A DNA stretch of 64,000 nucleotides from an uncultured Alphaproteobacteria bacterium (GTDB lineage Bacteria > Pseudomonadota > Alphaproteobacteria > HIMB59 > GCA-002718135), in NCBI GenBank assembly GCA_902560675.1, contig CACEMP010000001.1, positions 1 through 64,000 of the forward strand, in the 5' to 3' direction. The translations under genes were made by a program, and so were the position numbers. This document shows positions 16,723 through 24,586 of this stretch, piece after piece; positions within the stretch are counted from its first letter, which is position 1; every line of letters begins with the position of its first letter. The notes under the pieces were generated by a model. The model saw only the letters and a list, made by a program, of their open reading frames with translations. It made no database searches and was not told where the DNA came from.

Positions 16723-17541
16723 ATTAACAATAATTTCATTTTCTAATTCATTAAAATTATGTTTTGGTCTGATTGCTTTATTGAGATTTGAAATTTCTTT
16801 TAAATTTAATGAATTAATTCCTGAGCCTATTAATATTGGAGCAATCATAAATTGAAGAATATTAATATACTTATTATTTACTAATTCTGAAATAGTTTTT
16901 GATCCTCCCTCTACTAAAATATATTTATATTTTAGTTTTTTTATTTGCTTAATTAAGTTTTTAGTAAAATTTTTTTCTTTTAATCTTATTATTCTTGAAT
17001 TATGTAATCTAATTTTTTTATTACTTTTTGTAAAAATTATATTTTCATTACCGTCATTAAATATTTTATATTTGTTATTTAGCGAAAGACTGCCATCTAT
17101 AATAATTCTTTTTGGATTTTTGCCCTTTATTTTTCTTGTTGTTAATAGGGGATCGTCTTTTTTAATTGTATTTGAGCCTACAATAATTGCATCACTGATA
17201 CTTCGTAAACAATGTAAATAAATAATACTCTTGGGACTATTTATGTAATGTGAATTACCATTATTTAACGCAATTCTACCATCAATACTTTGTCCTATCT
17301 GAGCTATAACTAATTTTTTGTTTTTTCTTAGTATTGGAATAAGGATATTTAAGATTGATTGATAAAATTTACTTATACTAAACTTAGATTCCAGATTATT
17401 ATTATTTTTTATATATAAATTGCTTTTTCTTTTTGATGATAAAGAAATACTATTTTTTTTAACCAATAAATATAAATCACTATTCTTTTTAGAATTTTTT
17501 ATAAAATCTAGTAAAATTCCTATATTTTTTGATGTAATCAT
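16705..17541 (-). CDS. stand-alone RibD C-terminal-type (pyrimidine/dihydrofolate) reductase
   Basis: This 278-residue protein carries the RibD reductase domain from about residue 75. Visible motifs are IAQIGQSIDGRIAL with the following HYINSP, AIIVGSNTIKKDDPLLT, ILVEGGSKT and MIAPILIGSG. The N-terminal 75 residues show no HAE or PCxxC motif, so the deaminase half of bifunctional RibD is absent. It should reduce a ribosylamino- to ribitylamino-pyrimidine or a dihydropterin using NADPH. It is divergent from the GTP cyclohydrolase II gene, with 36 bases between the starts. Either it serves riboflavin synthesis with a separate deaminase, or it belongs to the adjacent cluster. Confidence 0.87.
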   Translation of the reverse strand: MITSKNIGILLDFIKNSKKNSDLYLLVKKNSISLSSKRKSNLYIKNNNNLESKFSISKFYQSILNILIPILRKNKKLVIAQIGQSIDGRIALNNGNSHYINSPKSIIYLHCLRSISDAIIVGSNTIKKDDPLLTTRKIKGKNPKRIIIDGSLSLNNKYKIFNDGNENIIFTKSNKKIRLHNSRIIRLKEKNFTKNLIKQIKKLKYKYILVEGGSKTISELVNNKYINILQFMIAPILIGSGINSLNLKEISNLNKAIRPKHNFNELENEIIVNLFLNS

Positions 17542-17577
17542 TTGTTTTTATTTCAATTATATCTATATAAAGTTTTC

Positions 17578-18699
17578 ATGAGTTTCAAATCTAATACAGG
17601 AACTATAATAGATAGGGCAATTAACGAACTCAGGACTGGAAGACCCTTAATTATTCAGAATAACAAGGAATATTGGATGTTCTTTAATATAGAGCATTCC
17701 CAAAGTAAAATTTTTAATCAATTCAATAAGCATTTAATTGATGAAAAATATCTACTTATTACTAAACAAAAAGCCCAATCAATTTTTAATAAAAATATTA
17801 AAAGCAATATTTATTTTGAGATAAATCCAAAAACAGATGTAAATCAAATAATAAATTTATTTGTTAATCCTCTTAGCAAAAATAAAATAATTAAATTTAC
17901 CAATATTAAAAAATTCAAATCTAAAAATTTTCATAATGTTTGTATTGATCTTTCCAAAAATGCAAAAATGATACCATCACTAGTTTTTAAAAAAATTAAT
18001 AAAAAATACTACAATAATATAAATGAATTTGGATTTAAAAATGGAATCTTAATATTTGATTACAAAGATTTATTGAAGCAAAATGCATTAATTTGTGAAA
18101 GTATCAAATTAGTTTCTAGTGCAAAAGTTCCGCTACCAAAAAATGAAAATTCTAATTTTAAAATATTTAAATCCTATATTGGATCTGATAAACATGTAGC
18201 GATAATTGTTAATCCAAAAAAAATAAATAAAAAATCTGTTAATTTAAGAATACATTCAGCTTGTTTTACAGGTGATATTTTTCATTCTTTAAAATGTGAT
18301 TGTGGTGAACAATTAAATCAATCAATCAATTACATGGTTAGAAATAATGGTGGAATTATATTATATTTAGAACAAGAAGGTAGGGGAATAGGATTAGCTA
18401 ATAAAATGAGGGCCTATTCTCTTCAAGCAAGGGGCATGGATACAATAGACGCTGATCATAATATTGGTTTTCTAGATGATGAAAGAGATTTTAATATTGC
18501 AGCTAGAATACTTAAATTATTAAAAATAAATAAAGTTAATCTTATTACAAATAATAAAAATAAAATAAATTCTATTAAAAAAGCTGGAATTCAAGTTGAA
18601 AATCAAATAAATACAAAGCCAACCTTAAATAAATTTAATAAAAATTACTTTAAAACAAGAGTTAAAAAAGCCGGGTACGGTCTTAAACTAGTAGTATAA
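17578..18699 (+). CDS. ribA: GTP cyclohydrolase II with degenerate N-terminal DHBP-synthase-like domain
   Basis: The C-terminal half of this 373-residue protein is a complete GTP cyclohydrolase II. It has SACFTGDIFHSLKCDCGEQL with three zinc cysteines, LEQEGRGIGLANKM, and the GFLDDERDF loop. It would open GTP to diaminopyrimidine ribosyl phosphate, formate and pyrophosphate. The N-terminal half starts like RibB (IDRAINELRTGRPLII) but lacks the acidic DDExxE that follows in active DHBP synthase. It is probably a degenerate regulatory or structural domain. ATG 17578 was preferred to 17542 because it places that RibB-like start near residue 10. Confidence 0.88.
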   Translation: MSFKSNTGTIIDRAINELRTGRPLIIQNNKEYWMFFNIEHSQSKIFNQFNKHLIDEKYLLITKQKAQSIFNKNIKSNIYFEINPKTDVNQIINLFVNPLSKNKIIKFTNIKKFKSKNFHNVCIDLSKNAKMIPSLVFKKINKKYYNNINEFGFKNGILIFDYKDLLKQNALICESIKLVSSAKVPLPKNENSNFKIFKSYIGSDKHVAIIVNPKKINKKSVNLRIHSACFTGDIFHSLKCDCGEQLNQSINYMVRNNGGIILYLEQEGRGIGLANKMRAYSLQARGMDTIDADHNIGFLDDERDFNIAARILKLLKINKVNLITNNKNKINSIKKAGIQVENQINTKPTLNKFNKNYFKTRVKKAGYGLKLVV

Positions 18700-18701
18700 T
18701 T

Positions 18702-19145
18702 ATGAAAAAAATTCCTAAGATAAAACTCCAATTAACAAACGAAAATGAGTTTGATTCATCTAAACTAAAGAATAAAACAGTTTTATTCTTTTATCCTAAG
18801 GCGTTAACTGGTGGATGCTCAATAGAAGTTGCAGATTTTCAGAAATATTTAACAAAATTTAATAAAATTGGCTTTGATGTAATAGGAGCTTCTAAAGACC
18901 CCGTTAATAGGAATAAAAAATTTTCTGATAAGTATAAATTGAAATACCCATTAGGCTCAGATGAAGGAAAAAATTGTGATAAACTTGGTATTTGGATAGA
19001 AAAATCTATGTATGGTAGAAAATATTTTGGAATAGACAGATCTACTTTTATAATTGATAAAAATGGAAAAATTCTAAATTCTTGGAATAAAGTTAAAGTT
19101 AAAGGTCATGTTGAAGAGGTTTATAATTTCTGTAAAGACCAGTAA
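18702..19145 (+). CDS. peroxiredoxin, Bcp/PrxQ-like
   Basis: This is a 147-residue thioredoxin-fold peroxidase reducing hydrogen peroxide or organic hydroperoxides. The active-site segment reads FFYPKALTGGCSIE, with peroxidatic Cys39. In typical Bcp the sequence is TPGC or TPVC, so the proline is Gly here. No resolving cysteine follows five residues later, which suggests a 1-Cys type or use of a distal cysteine (Cys82 or Cys144 region). The supporting threonine remains. The gene starts two bases after ribA and may be read through from it. Confidence 0.88.
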   Translation: MKKIPKIKLQLTNENEFDSSKLKNKTVLFFYPKALTGGCSIEVADFQKYLTKFNKIGFDVIGASKDPVNRNKKFSDKYKLKYPLGSDEGKNCDKLGIWIEKSMYGRKYFGIDRSTFIIDKNGKILNSWNKVKVKGHVEEVYNFCKDQ

Positions 19146-19149
19146 AAAT

Positions 19150-20043
19150 TTATTTAATTTTTCCTATTTCCTTTTCTCTTTTGATAACAAATAAACCACT
19201 TAACGTAATAATTATTGCGCCAATAATCATATTATAAGTTGGAGTTTCTCCTAGTATTAAATAGCCAAAAATAATTCCAAAAATTATGACACTATATCTT
19301 GCAGATGCTGTTAATGATAAAGGAGCATAAAATATAGTCATTACTGAAAAGAGATAACCAAATAAAACAAATACACCTGAAGTTAAAAGGAAAGGAGAAT
19401 GTGACGTTGTTACTTCAAAGCCAAAAATCAATGACCCAAATCCAGCAAAAATTGTTATCAATAATGCAGTAACAAATGTAATTTCTACATTGTTTGTTTT
19501 TGTAGCAATTGGTTTTGTTGCAATATCTCTTATAGTTAAAAATATAGCTGAAATTATTGGTAAAAAAAATAAATAATTAAAGCTTATATTTTGAGGGTTT
19601 ATTACAATTATAACTCCAATAAATCCAAAAATAACCGCTGTCCATCTTCTAAAACCAACTTTTTCTTTAAGGAAAAAATAAGCAAAAATAGTTACAAAAA
19701 ATGGATTGGTCATCAAAAGCGTATAAACTTCAGAAATAGGTAAAAAAATTAATGCACTAAAAAAAAATAAAGCCGTTAAAACTTCATATAAACCACGAAA
19801 ATGAAATTCTTTAATTTTTAATATATATAGTAAATTTTTTTTTTCAAAATATATTAAATAAATTCCCAATAAGGAAGTTGTAATTATTCCTCTTGAGAAA
19901 ATTACTGAATATATTGATGAATCTTTACCAATTTCTTTAACTGTAAGCTTAACTAGACTATCATTAATTGAAAAAGATAATTGACCTGCCATCATTAATA
20001 AAATACCAACAATACCAGTTGAAAATAATATCTTGCTTTTCAC
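19150..20043 (-). CDS. EamA/DMT-family transporter
   Basis: This 297-residue protein has about ten hydrophobic helices arranged as two EamA repeats. Helix-ending motifs such as MTNPFFVTIFAYFFLKEKVGFRRW at about residues 109-132 and the second-repeat ILGETPTYN support the drug/metabolite transporter superfamily. Substrates of this family range from amino acids to nucleotide metabolites and cannot be inferred. It is divergent from a class III aminotransferase, with 24 bases between starts, so the pair may share regulatory DNA. Confidence 0.85.
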   Translation of the reverse strand: MKSKILFSTGIVGILLMMAGQLSFSINDSLVKLTVKEIGKDSSIYSVIFSRGIITTSLLGIYLIYFEKKNLLYILKIKEFHFRGLYEVLTALFFFSALIFLPISEVYTLLMTNPFFVTIFAYFFLKEKVGFRRWTAVIFGFIGVIIVINPQNISFNYLFFLPIISAIFLTIRDIATKPIATKTNNVEITFVTALLITIFAGFGSLIFGFEVTTSHSPFLLTSGVFVLFGYLFSVMTIFYAPLSLTASARYSVIIFGIIFGYLILGETPTYNMIIGAIIITLSGLFVIKREKEIGKIK

Positions 20044-20067
20044 AGTAAATAAAAATAATTATAAAAT

Positions 20068-21402
20068 ATGTTACAATCGAATATTTCGAGTCATCTATAT
20101 GGATTTACTGACTTAAAGTCACTAAATGAAAGAGGCCCTTTGGTTATTTCTTATGGAAAAGGAATATATGTTTACGATACTAAAGGTAGTAAATATCTGG
20201 ATGGGAATTCTGGTCTATGGAATCAGTGTGCTGGTTTTGACCATCCTGGATTAATTGAGGTTGCAAAAAAACAGTATGAAAAATTTGCTGGTTATCATTC
20301 TTTATTTGGAAGGTTGTCAGAAGAAACATTACAGTTATCTGAAAAAATTATTGAAGTATCACCTTTTGATCAAGGTCGTGTATTCTTTTGTAATTCAGGA
20401 TCTGAAGCAAATGACACCATGGTCAAAATGTTATGGATGTTAAATGCAAGAATAGGAAAACCAAATAGAAGAAAAATTATAACAAGAATCAATGGTTATC
20501 ATGGGGTTACTTTGGGAGCTTCTTCAATGACGGCAAAGCCATACAATAAAGAGTTTGGATTACCATCAAAAGAATTCATTCATATTGAATGTCCTCATTA
20601 TTGGAAATATGGATTAGAGAATGAGACAGAAGAAGAATTTTCCCTTAGGATGGCAAAAAATTTAGAAGAAAAAATTATTAAAGAAGACCCTGAAACCATA
20701 GCGGGTTTTGTTGCAGAACCTGTTCAAGGTGCAGGTGGTTGTATACCACCTTCAAAATCATATTTTGATTTAGTTCAGCCTATACTAAAAAAATACAATA
20801 TCCCTTTTATTGCAGATGAAGTTATTTGTGGATTTGGAAGGACTGGAAATTTATGGGGTTGTGATACATACAATATAAAACCCGATATAATTATTTCGTC
20901 TAAATGTTTAACTGCTGGATATTTTCCTATGGGTGCAGTTATAGTTAATAAAGAATTTTCTGATAAATTTGTTGAAGTGTCAGAAGAGGCAGAGGAATTT
21001 CCACATGGTTTTACAGCTGGTGGTCATCCAGTTGGATGTGCAATCGCTTTGAAAGCAATAGATGTAATTATAAATGAGGGTTTGTTAGATAATGTAAAAT
21101 TAATGGAACCATATTTTTTTGAAAGATTAAATGAATTTAATAATTATGATCACATTGGAGAAACTAGAGGTATAGGTCTAATGGCTGCATTAGAGATGGT
21201 TAAAAATAAAGATACAAAAGAGCCATTTGAAGGCCATCTTAATATGGGTGATAAAGTTGCTAATTTATCAATTGATAATGGATTAATTTGCAGACCTTTA
21301 GGACCTGCAATTGTTTTGTGTCCTCAGTTTATAATTACTAGAAATCAAATTGATGAAATATTTGACTCTCTTCATAAAACTATAAAGCAAGTTTTTAATT
21401 AA
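20068..21402 (+). CDS. class III PLP-dependent aminotransferase
   Basis: This is a 444-residue fold-type I aminotransferase. It has GSEANDTMVKMLW at 111-123, the PLP-ring Asp250 in IADEVICGFGRTG, the Schiff-base Lys279 in ISSKCLTAGYFPMG, and HGFTAGGHPVGCA for the phosphate site of the partner subunit. The overall pattern matches omega-amino-acid:pyruvate, taurine or putrescine transaminases. The amino donor remains uncertain. It ends in a 4 bp convergent overlap with the acylphosphatase gene. It is much shorter than, and unlike, the kinase-fused aminotransferase at 4149. Confidence 0.9.
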   Translation: MLQSNISSHLYGFTDLKSLNERGPLVISYGKGIYVYDTKGSKYLDGNSGLWNQCAGFDHPGLIEVAKKQYEKFAGYHSLFGRLSEETLQLSEKIIEVSPFDQGRVFFCNSGSEANDTMVKMLWMLNARIGKPNRRKIITRINGYHGVTLGASSMTAKPYNKEFGLPSKEFIHIECPHYWKYGLENETEEEFSLRMAKNLEEKIIKEDPETIAGFVAEPVQGAGGCIPPSKSYFDLVQPILKKYNIPFIADEVICGFGRTGNLWGCDTYNIKPDIIISSKCLTAGYFPMGAVIVNKEFSDKFVEVSEEAEEFPHGFTAGGHPVGCAIALKAIDVIINEGLLDNVKLMEPYFFERLNEFNNYDHIGETRGIGLMAALEMVKNKDTKEPFEGHLNMGDKVANLSIDNGLICRPLGPAIVLCPQFIITRNQIDEIFDSLHKTIKQVFN

Positions 21403-21695
21403 GTTTCATATTTTACTATAAAACCTGAATACTTAACATTGCTAATGATACTATTTGGGATAACTCCTTCAACTAGAGCAAGTGATGGTCCATCTTTAGC
21501 TTTTTCAGTAATAGATAGTATACTCTGCATATCTCCTTGAATTATAGCTTCTACCTCATCTTTACTCTCTTTATTTTGAATATATCCATTTAATCCAAGA
21601 GATATTGCTAGATCACTAAACCAATGTCTAAAGCCCACTCCTTGAACTTTTCCTTTAATAATTAGTCGATAAGTTTTTATTTCATTTGTATTCAT
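21399..21695 (-). CDS. acylphosphatase
   Basis: With the start at 21695 the product is 98 residues, the normal acylphosphatase length. It begins MNTNEIKTYRLII and carries the catalytic signature GKVQGVGFRHWF with the essential arginine, followed by GLNGYIQNKESKDEVEAIIQG. The enzyme hydrolyses acyl phosphates such as carbamoyl phosphate. A longer open frame to 21845 would add an unconserved 50-residue leader and run into the divergent transporter gene, so I reject it. Confidence 0.9.
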   Translation of the reverse strand: MNTNEIKTYRLIIKGKVQGVGFRHWFSDLAISLGLNGYIQNKESKDEVEAIIQGDMQSILSITEKAKDGPSLALVEGVIPNSIISNVKYSGFIVKYET

Positions 21696-21748
21696 TAAGG
21701 TATCAATATAAGTTCTTTTTTTTATCATACAATCCTTCAATTCATTAT

Positions 21749-22627
21749 ATGAAAAAAAGTATAATTTATTCTTCAATTCTTTTATTTTTTGCTGGGATTT
21801 TTTTTGTAACAAATGATGCAATAATAAATTATCTATCTCAAACAAATGTAAAATTTTATCATTTTATTTTTTATGGAATACCCATATTTTTATGTTTTCC
21901 CTTATATTTATTAATTAACGGAACTTTAAAAAAAAATATAAAATGCACTAATTATCTTCCACCTATTTTCAGAGGTTTTTTAAATATTCCTTTGCCTTTT
22001 ATTGCTTTTATAACACTAGAACAAATTAAACTTCCAGAATTTACAACATTGAACATGACTGCACCATTAATGGGAACAATATTTGCTATTTTTTTACTAA
22101 ATGAGAAATTAAATATTTTGACTTATCTATCTTTATTTATTGGTTTTTTAGGAGTTTTGTTTGTTATTCAGCCAGGTTTTGAAAGTTTTAATATTTATTA
22201 TTTAATAGTTCTTATTGGAGTATTTTTAATTACTGTAACAACTTTTATAGTAAATAAATATAGTCATGTAACAACAAATATTGGTTATTTTTTGTATGGT
22301 GGTTTTTTTGTTCATTTATTTTCAATACCTTTATTTTTAATAAATCCATTAAAAGTGACTCTTTTTGAGTTTTTTTTAATTTCAACTGCTGCATTATTTA
22401 TTAACTCAGCTATGTTTTTTGCAACAACTGCGTTTAAAATTGCACAAAAACATTATGCATCAGTATTTAGCTTAGTTTACCTTCAGGTATTGTGGTCATC
22501 ATTAGTTGGATTATTTATATTTAATGAATATATGAATCTATATGCTTATATTGGAGCAATATTTATCGTTTTAAGTGGAATTGTTTCATTACCTTCACAA
22601 ATAAAACAATTAAAGGATGCTAAATAA
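21749..22627 (+). CDS. EamA/DMT-family transporter
   Basis: This 292-residue integral membrane protein has about ten helices and the two-repeat EamA layout. It includes NMTAPLMGTIFAIFLLNEKL in the first repeat and VYLQVLWSSLVGLFIFNEYM in the second. I chose ATG 21749 because the first helix then starts at residue 5; the upstream start at 21686 lies within the divergent acylphosphatase gene. It overlaps the FKBP gene by one base. The substrate is unknown. It is only distantly similar by eye to the other DMT protein at 19150. Confidence 0.84.
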   Translation: MKKSIIYSSILLFFAGIFFVTNDAIINYLSQTNVKFYHFIFYGIPIFLCFPLYLLINGTLKKNIKCTNYLPPIFRGFLNIPLPFIAFITLEQIKLPEFTTLNMTAPLMGTIFAIFLLNEKLNILTYLSLFIGFLGVLFVIQPGFESFNIYYLIVLIGVFLITVTTFIVNKYSHVTTNIGYFLYGGFFVHLFSIPLFLINPLKVTLFEFFLISTAALFINSAMFFATTAFKIAQKHYASVFSLVYLQVLWSSLVGLFIFNEYMNLYAYIGAIFIVLSGIVSLPSQIKQLKDAK

Positions 22628-23349
22628 TGATCAAAATTTTATTATTTTTATTTATTTGTATTTTAAGTTACAAATCTTTTTCTAATGAAGTTCAAATTGT
22701 AAACGAAATCATAGGAAATGGTTTAGAGGTAAAAAATCACTCAAAAGTATCTGTTCATTACGTTGGTAAACTAGAAGATAATACTATTTTTGATAGTTCC
22801 TATGATAGAGGGCAATTGTTTGATTTTCAAATAGGTGTAAGACAAGTAATCTTAGGTTGGGAGACAGGTTTGCTTGGAATGAAAGAAGGAGGCAAAAGAA
22901 CAATTTTTATTCCGTATGAGTTAGCATATGGAGAAAGTGGTGCTGGCAGTTTGATTCCACCAAAATCAAATCTTATTTTTGAAGTTGAAGTAATAAAAGT
23001 AATTCCTCCAGCTTATAAAGAAATAGATGGCTATCAACTTAAATTAGCAATGACTAGTGATTTTAAAATTATAGATATTAGAACTAATGATGAAATCATT
23101 AATTCAAATAACATACCTGGTGCTATTCAAATAACTGCATTTGATAAAAATGGGAATTTTTTAACTGATTTTTTTGATAAGTATAAAGAAAATGTACAAA
23201 TTGGAGAAAAAGTTGTTTTTGTAAGCCAGAACGGAGATATATCATCAATTTTAGCTAATGGATTTGTTGAGCAACTAAATCAAGTTAATATTTACCACTT
23301 AAAGGATGGTGTTTCTGGTTTAGAAAAAATAAATTTTGATTTTGAATAA
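22627..23349 (+). CDS. exported FKBP-type peptidyl-prolyl isomerase with degenerate rhodanese-like domain
   Basis: This 240-residue protein begins with a signal peptide (cleavage about residue 19). An FKBP domain follows at about residues 25-125 with VSVHYVGKLED, IFDSSYDRG, VILGWETGLLGMKEGG and LAYGESGAG. It should catalyse prolyl isomerisation in the periplasm. Residues about 135-240 look like a rhodanese domain (FKIIDIRTNDEI, then NNIPGAIQI). The active-site loop reads VFVSQNGDIS, where active rhodaneses have a cysteine, so sulfur transfer is not expected. The domain may have become a binding module. Confidence 0.87.
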   Translation: MIKILLFLFICILSYKSFSNEVQIVNEIIGNGLEVKNHSKVSVHYVGKLEDNTIFDSSYDRGQLFDFQIGVRQVILGWETGLLGMKEGGKRTIFIPYELAYGESGAGSLIPPKSNLIFEVEVIKVIPPAYKEIDGYQLKLAMTSDFKIIDIRTNDEIINSNNIPGAIQITAFDKNGNFLTDFFDKYKENVQIGEKVVFVSQNGDISSILANGFVEQLNQVNIYHLKDGVSGLEKINFDFE

Positions 23350-23350
23350 A

Positions 23351-24154
23351 TTAAAAATCTATTTTTTTATTTGTATCAGCTGCATAATTAATAATAAATT
23401 GCCATGCCGATCTACCTGTCCTATTACCTCTTTGCAAACTCCATTTAATCGCTTCTTTTTCAGTGCTCTTAGTAAAGGGTAAATTGAATTTTTCACAATA
23501 TTTTCTGATAATTTCAATAAAATCATTTTGTGATATATTATGAAAACCAATCCACAAACCAAACCGATCACTTAAACTTATTTTTTCCTCAACACTTTCA
23601 TCAGTATGAATTGCAGAAGATCTTTCATTTTCTATCATATCTCTAGGCATTAAATGTCTTCTATTTGAAGTGACATATAAAACAATATTTTTTGGTTGGT
23701 TTTGAATACTTCCATCTAAAGTAGACTTAATTACTTTGTAGTCACTATCTATTTTTTCAAATGATAAATCATCTATGAACACTATAAAATTATAATCTTT
23801 TAAATTTGCATATTTTTCATAAATAATTTCAATATCAAAAATACTATTTTTATTTAGCTGTATTAATTTTAAATTTTTATTTTTTTGATTTATTTTGTAA
23901 AAAACTGATTTAATAAGAGAGCTTTTACCATTACCCCTAGATCCCCACAACAATGCATTATTGGTAAAATTTCCTTCAGAAAAATTTAAAGTATTATTGA
24001 AAATAGTTTTTTTTTGTCTTTCTATACCTACCAAAAGATCTAAATCTAAAGTCCTAAAATTTGAGATTATTTTGAGGTTTTGAATTTTACTGTCCCAAAT
24101 AAATGCACTTGATCTTGAGATCATAAGATGTGTTAAAAAATTACTTAAAATCAT
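23351..24154 (-). CDS. AAA-type ATPase of the DUF815 family
   Basis: This 267-residue protein contains Walker A GSRGNGKSS (about residues 71-79), Walker B FIVFIDDLSF and a sensor-like VLYVTSNRRHLMPRDM. It ends with LQRGNRTGRSAWQFIINY, which is typical of DUF815 proteins. The biochemical role of the family is not established. It is divergent from yajC-secD-secF, and the pairing recurs in alphaproteobacteria as I remember it. No membrane segment is evident, so it is probably a cytoplasmic ATPase. Confidence 0.82.
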   Translation of the reverse strand: MILSNFLTHLMISRSSAFIWDSKIQNLKIISNFRTLDLDLLVGIERQKKTIFNNTLNFSEGNFTNNALLWGSRGNGKSSLIKSVFYKINQKNKNLKLIQLNKNSIFDIEIIYEKYANLKDYNFIVFIDDLSFEKIDSDYKVIKSTLDGSIQNQPKNIVLYVTSNRRHLMPRDMIENERSSAIHTDESVEEKISLSDRFGLWIGFHNISQNDFIEIIRKYCEKFNLPFTKSTEKEAIKWSLQRGNRTGRSAWQFIINYAADTNKKIDF

Positions 24155-24168
24155 TATAAATACTTTAT

Positions 24169-24195
24169 TTGATTTTTCTTATTACACAGTATAAT
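24169..24195 (+). promoter_or_regulatory. candidate sigma70-type promoter for yajC-secD-secF
   Basis: TTGATT at 24169-24174 and a perfect TATAAT at 24190-24195 are separated by 15 bases. They lie in the 76-base gap between the divergent DUF815 gene and yajC, about 35 bases before the yajC start. The spacer is shorter than the usual 16-18, so the call is moderate. Confidence 0.45.
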
Positions 24196-24230
24196 AAAAC
24201 TCACAAATTAAATAATTATAGGTATTTTTT

Positions 24231-24575
24231 ATGGAAGCTTTTGGGACTTTTTTACCACTGATACTAATATTTGCTGTATTTTACTTTTTATTAATCAGAC
24301 CTCAGCAAAGAAAAGTTAAACAACACAAAGAGATGTTGTCAAATCTTAAAAGGGGAGACAAAATTATAACATCAGGAGGTATTATTTGTACAATTAATAA
24401 GGTTGCAGATAATAGAGAATTAACGGTTGCTGTATCTGACAATGTTGAAATTAAAATAGCACCTGGAATGGTAGCTGACTTATATTCTGTGCCTGAGATA
24501 CAAAAAAAACAACCTTCAAAAGTTGAAGAAAATAAAAAATCAGGACTATCAAGTCTATTTTCAAGAAAAAAATAG
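24231..24575 (+). CDS. yajC: preprotein translocase accessory subunit YajC
   Basis: YajC is a small single-span membrane protein that associates with SecDF. The 114-residue product has one N-terminal helix (about residues 6-22) ending in the signature FYFLLIRPQQRKVKQH. The cytoplasmic domain follows with LKRGDKIITSGGIICTI. The tail is lysine-rich. It is 11 bases upstream of secD and forms the expected yajC-secD-secF operon. Confidence 0.96.
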   Translation: MEAFGTFLPLILIFAVFYFLLIRPQQRKVKQHKEMLSNLKRGDKIITSGGIICTINKVADNRELTVAVSDNVEIKIAPGMVADLYSVPEIQKKQPSKVEENKKSGLSSLFSRKK

Positions 24576-24586
24576 TTATTTTTTAA

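Noticed and set aside
17542-17577. FMN riboswitch upstream of ribA
   Set aside because: Only about 36 bases separate the divergent starts, far too short for an FMN aptamer, and no conserved RFN-type elements are visible.
17578-18699. Bifunctional RibBA
   Set aside because: The RibB-like half lacks the acidic active-site segment, so only the GTP cyclohydrolase II activity is supported.
21696-21845. N-terminal extension of the acylphosphatase
   Set aside because: The extra 50 residues match nothing in the family and overlap the divergent DMT transporter gene.
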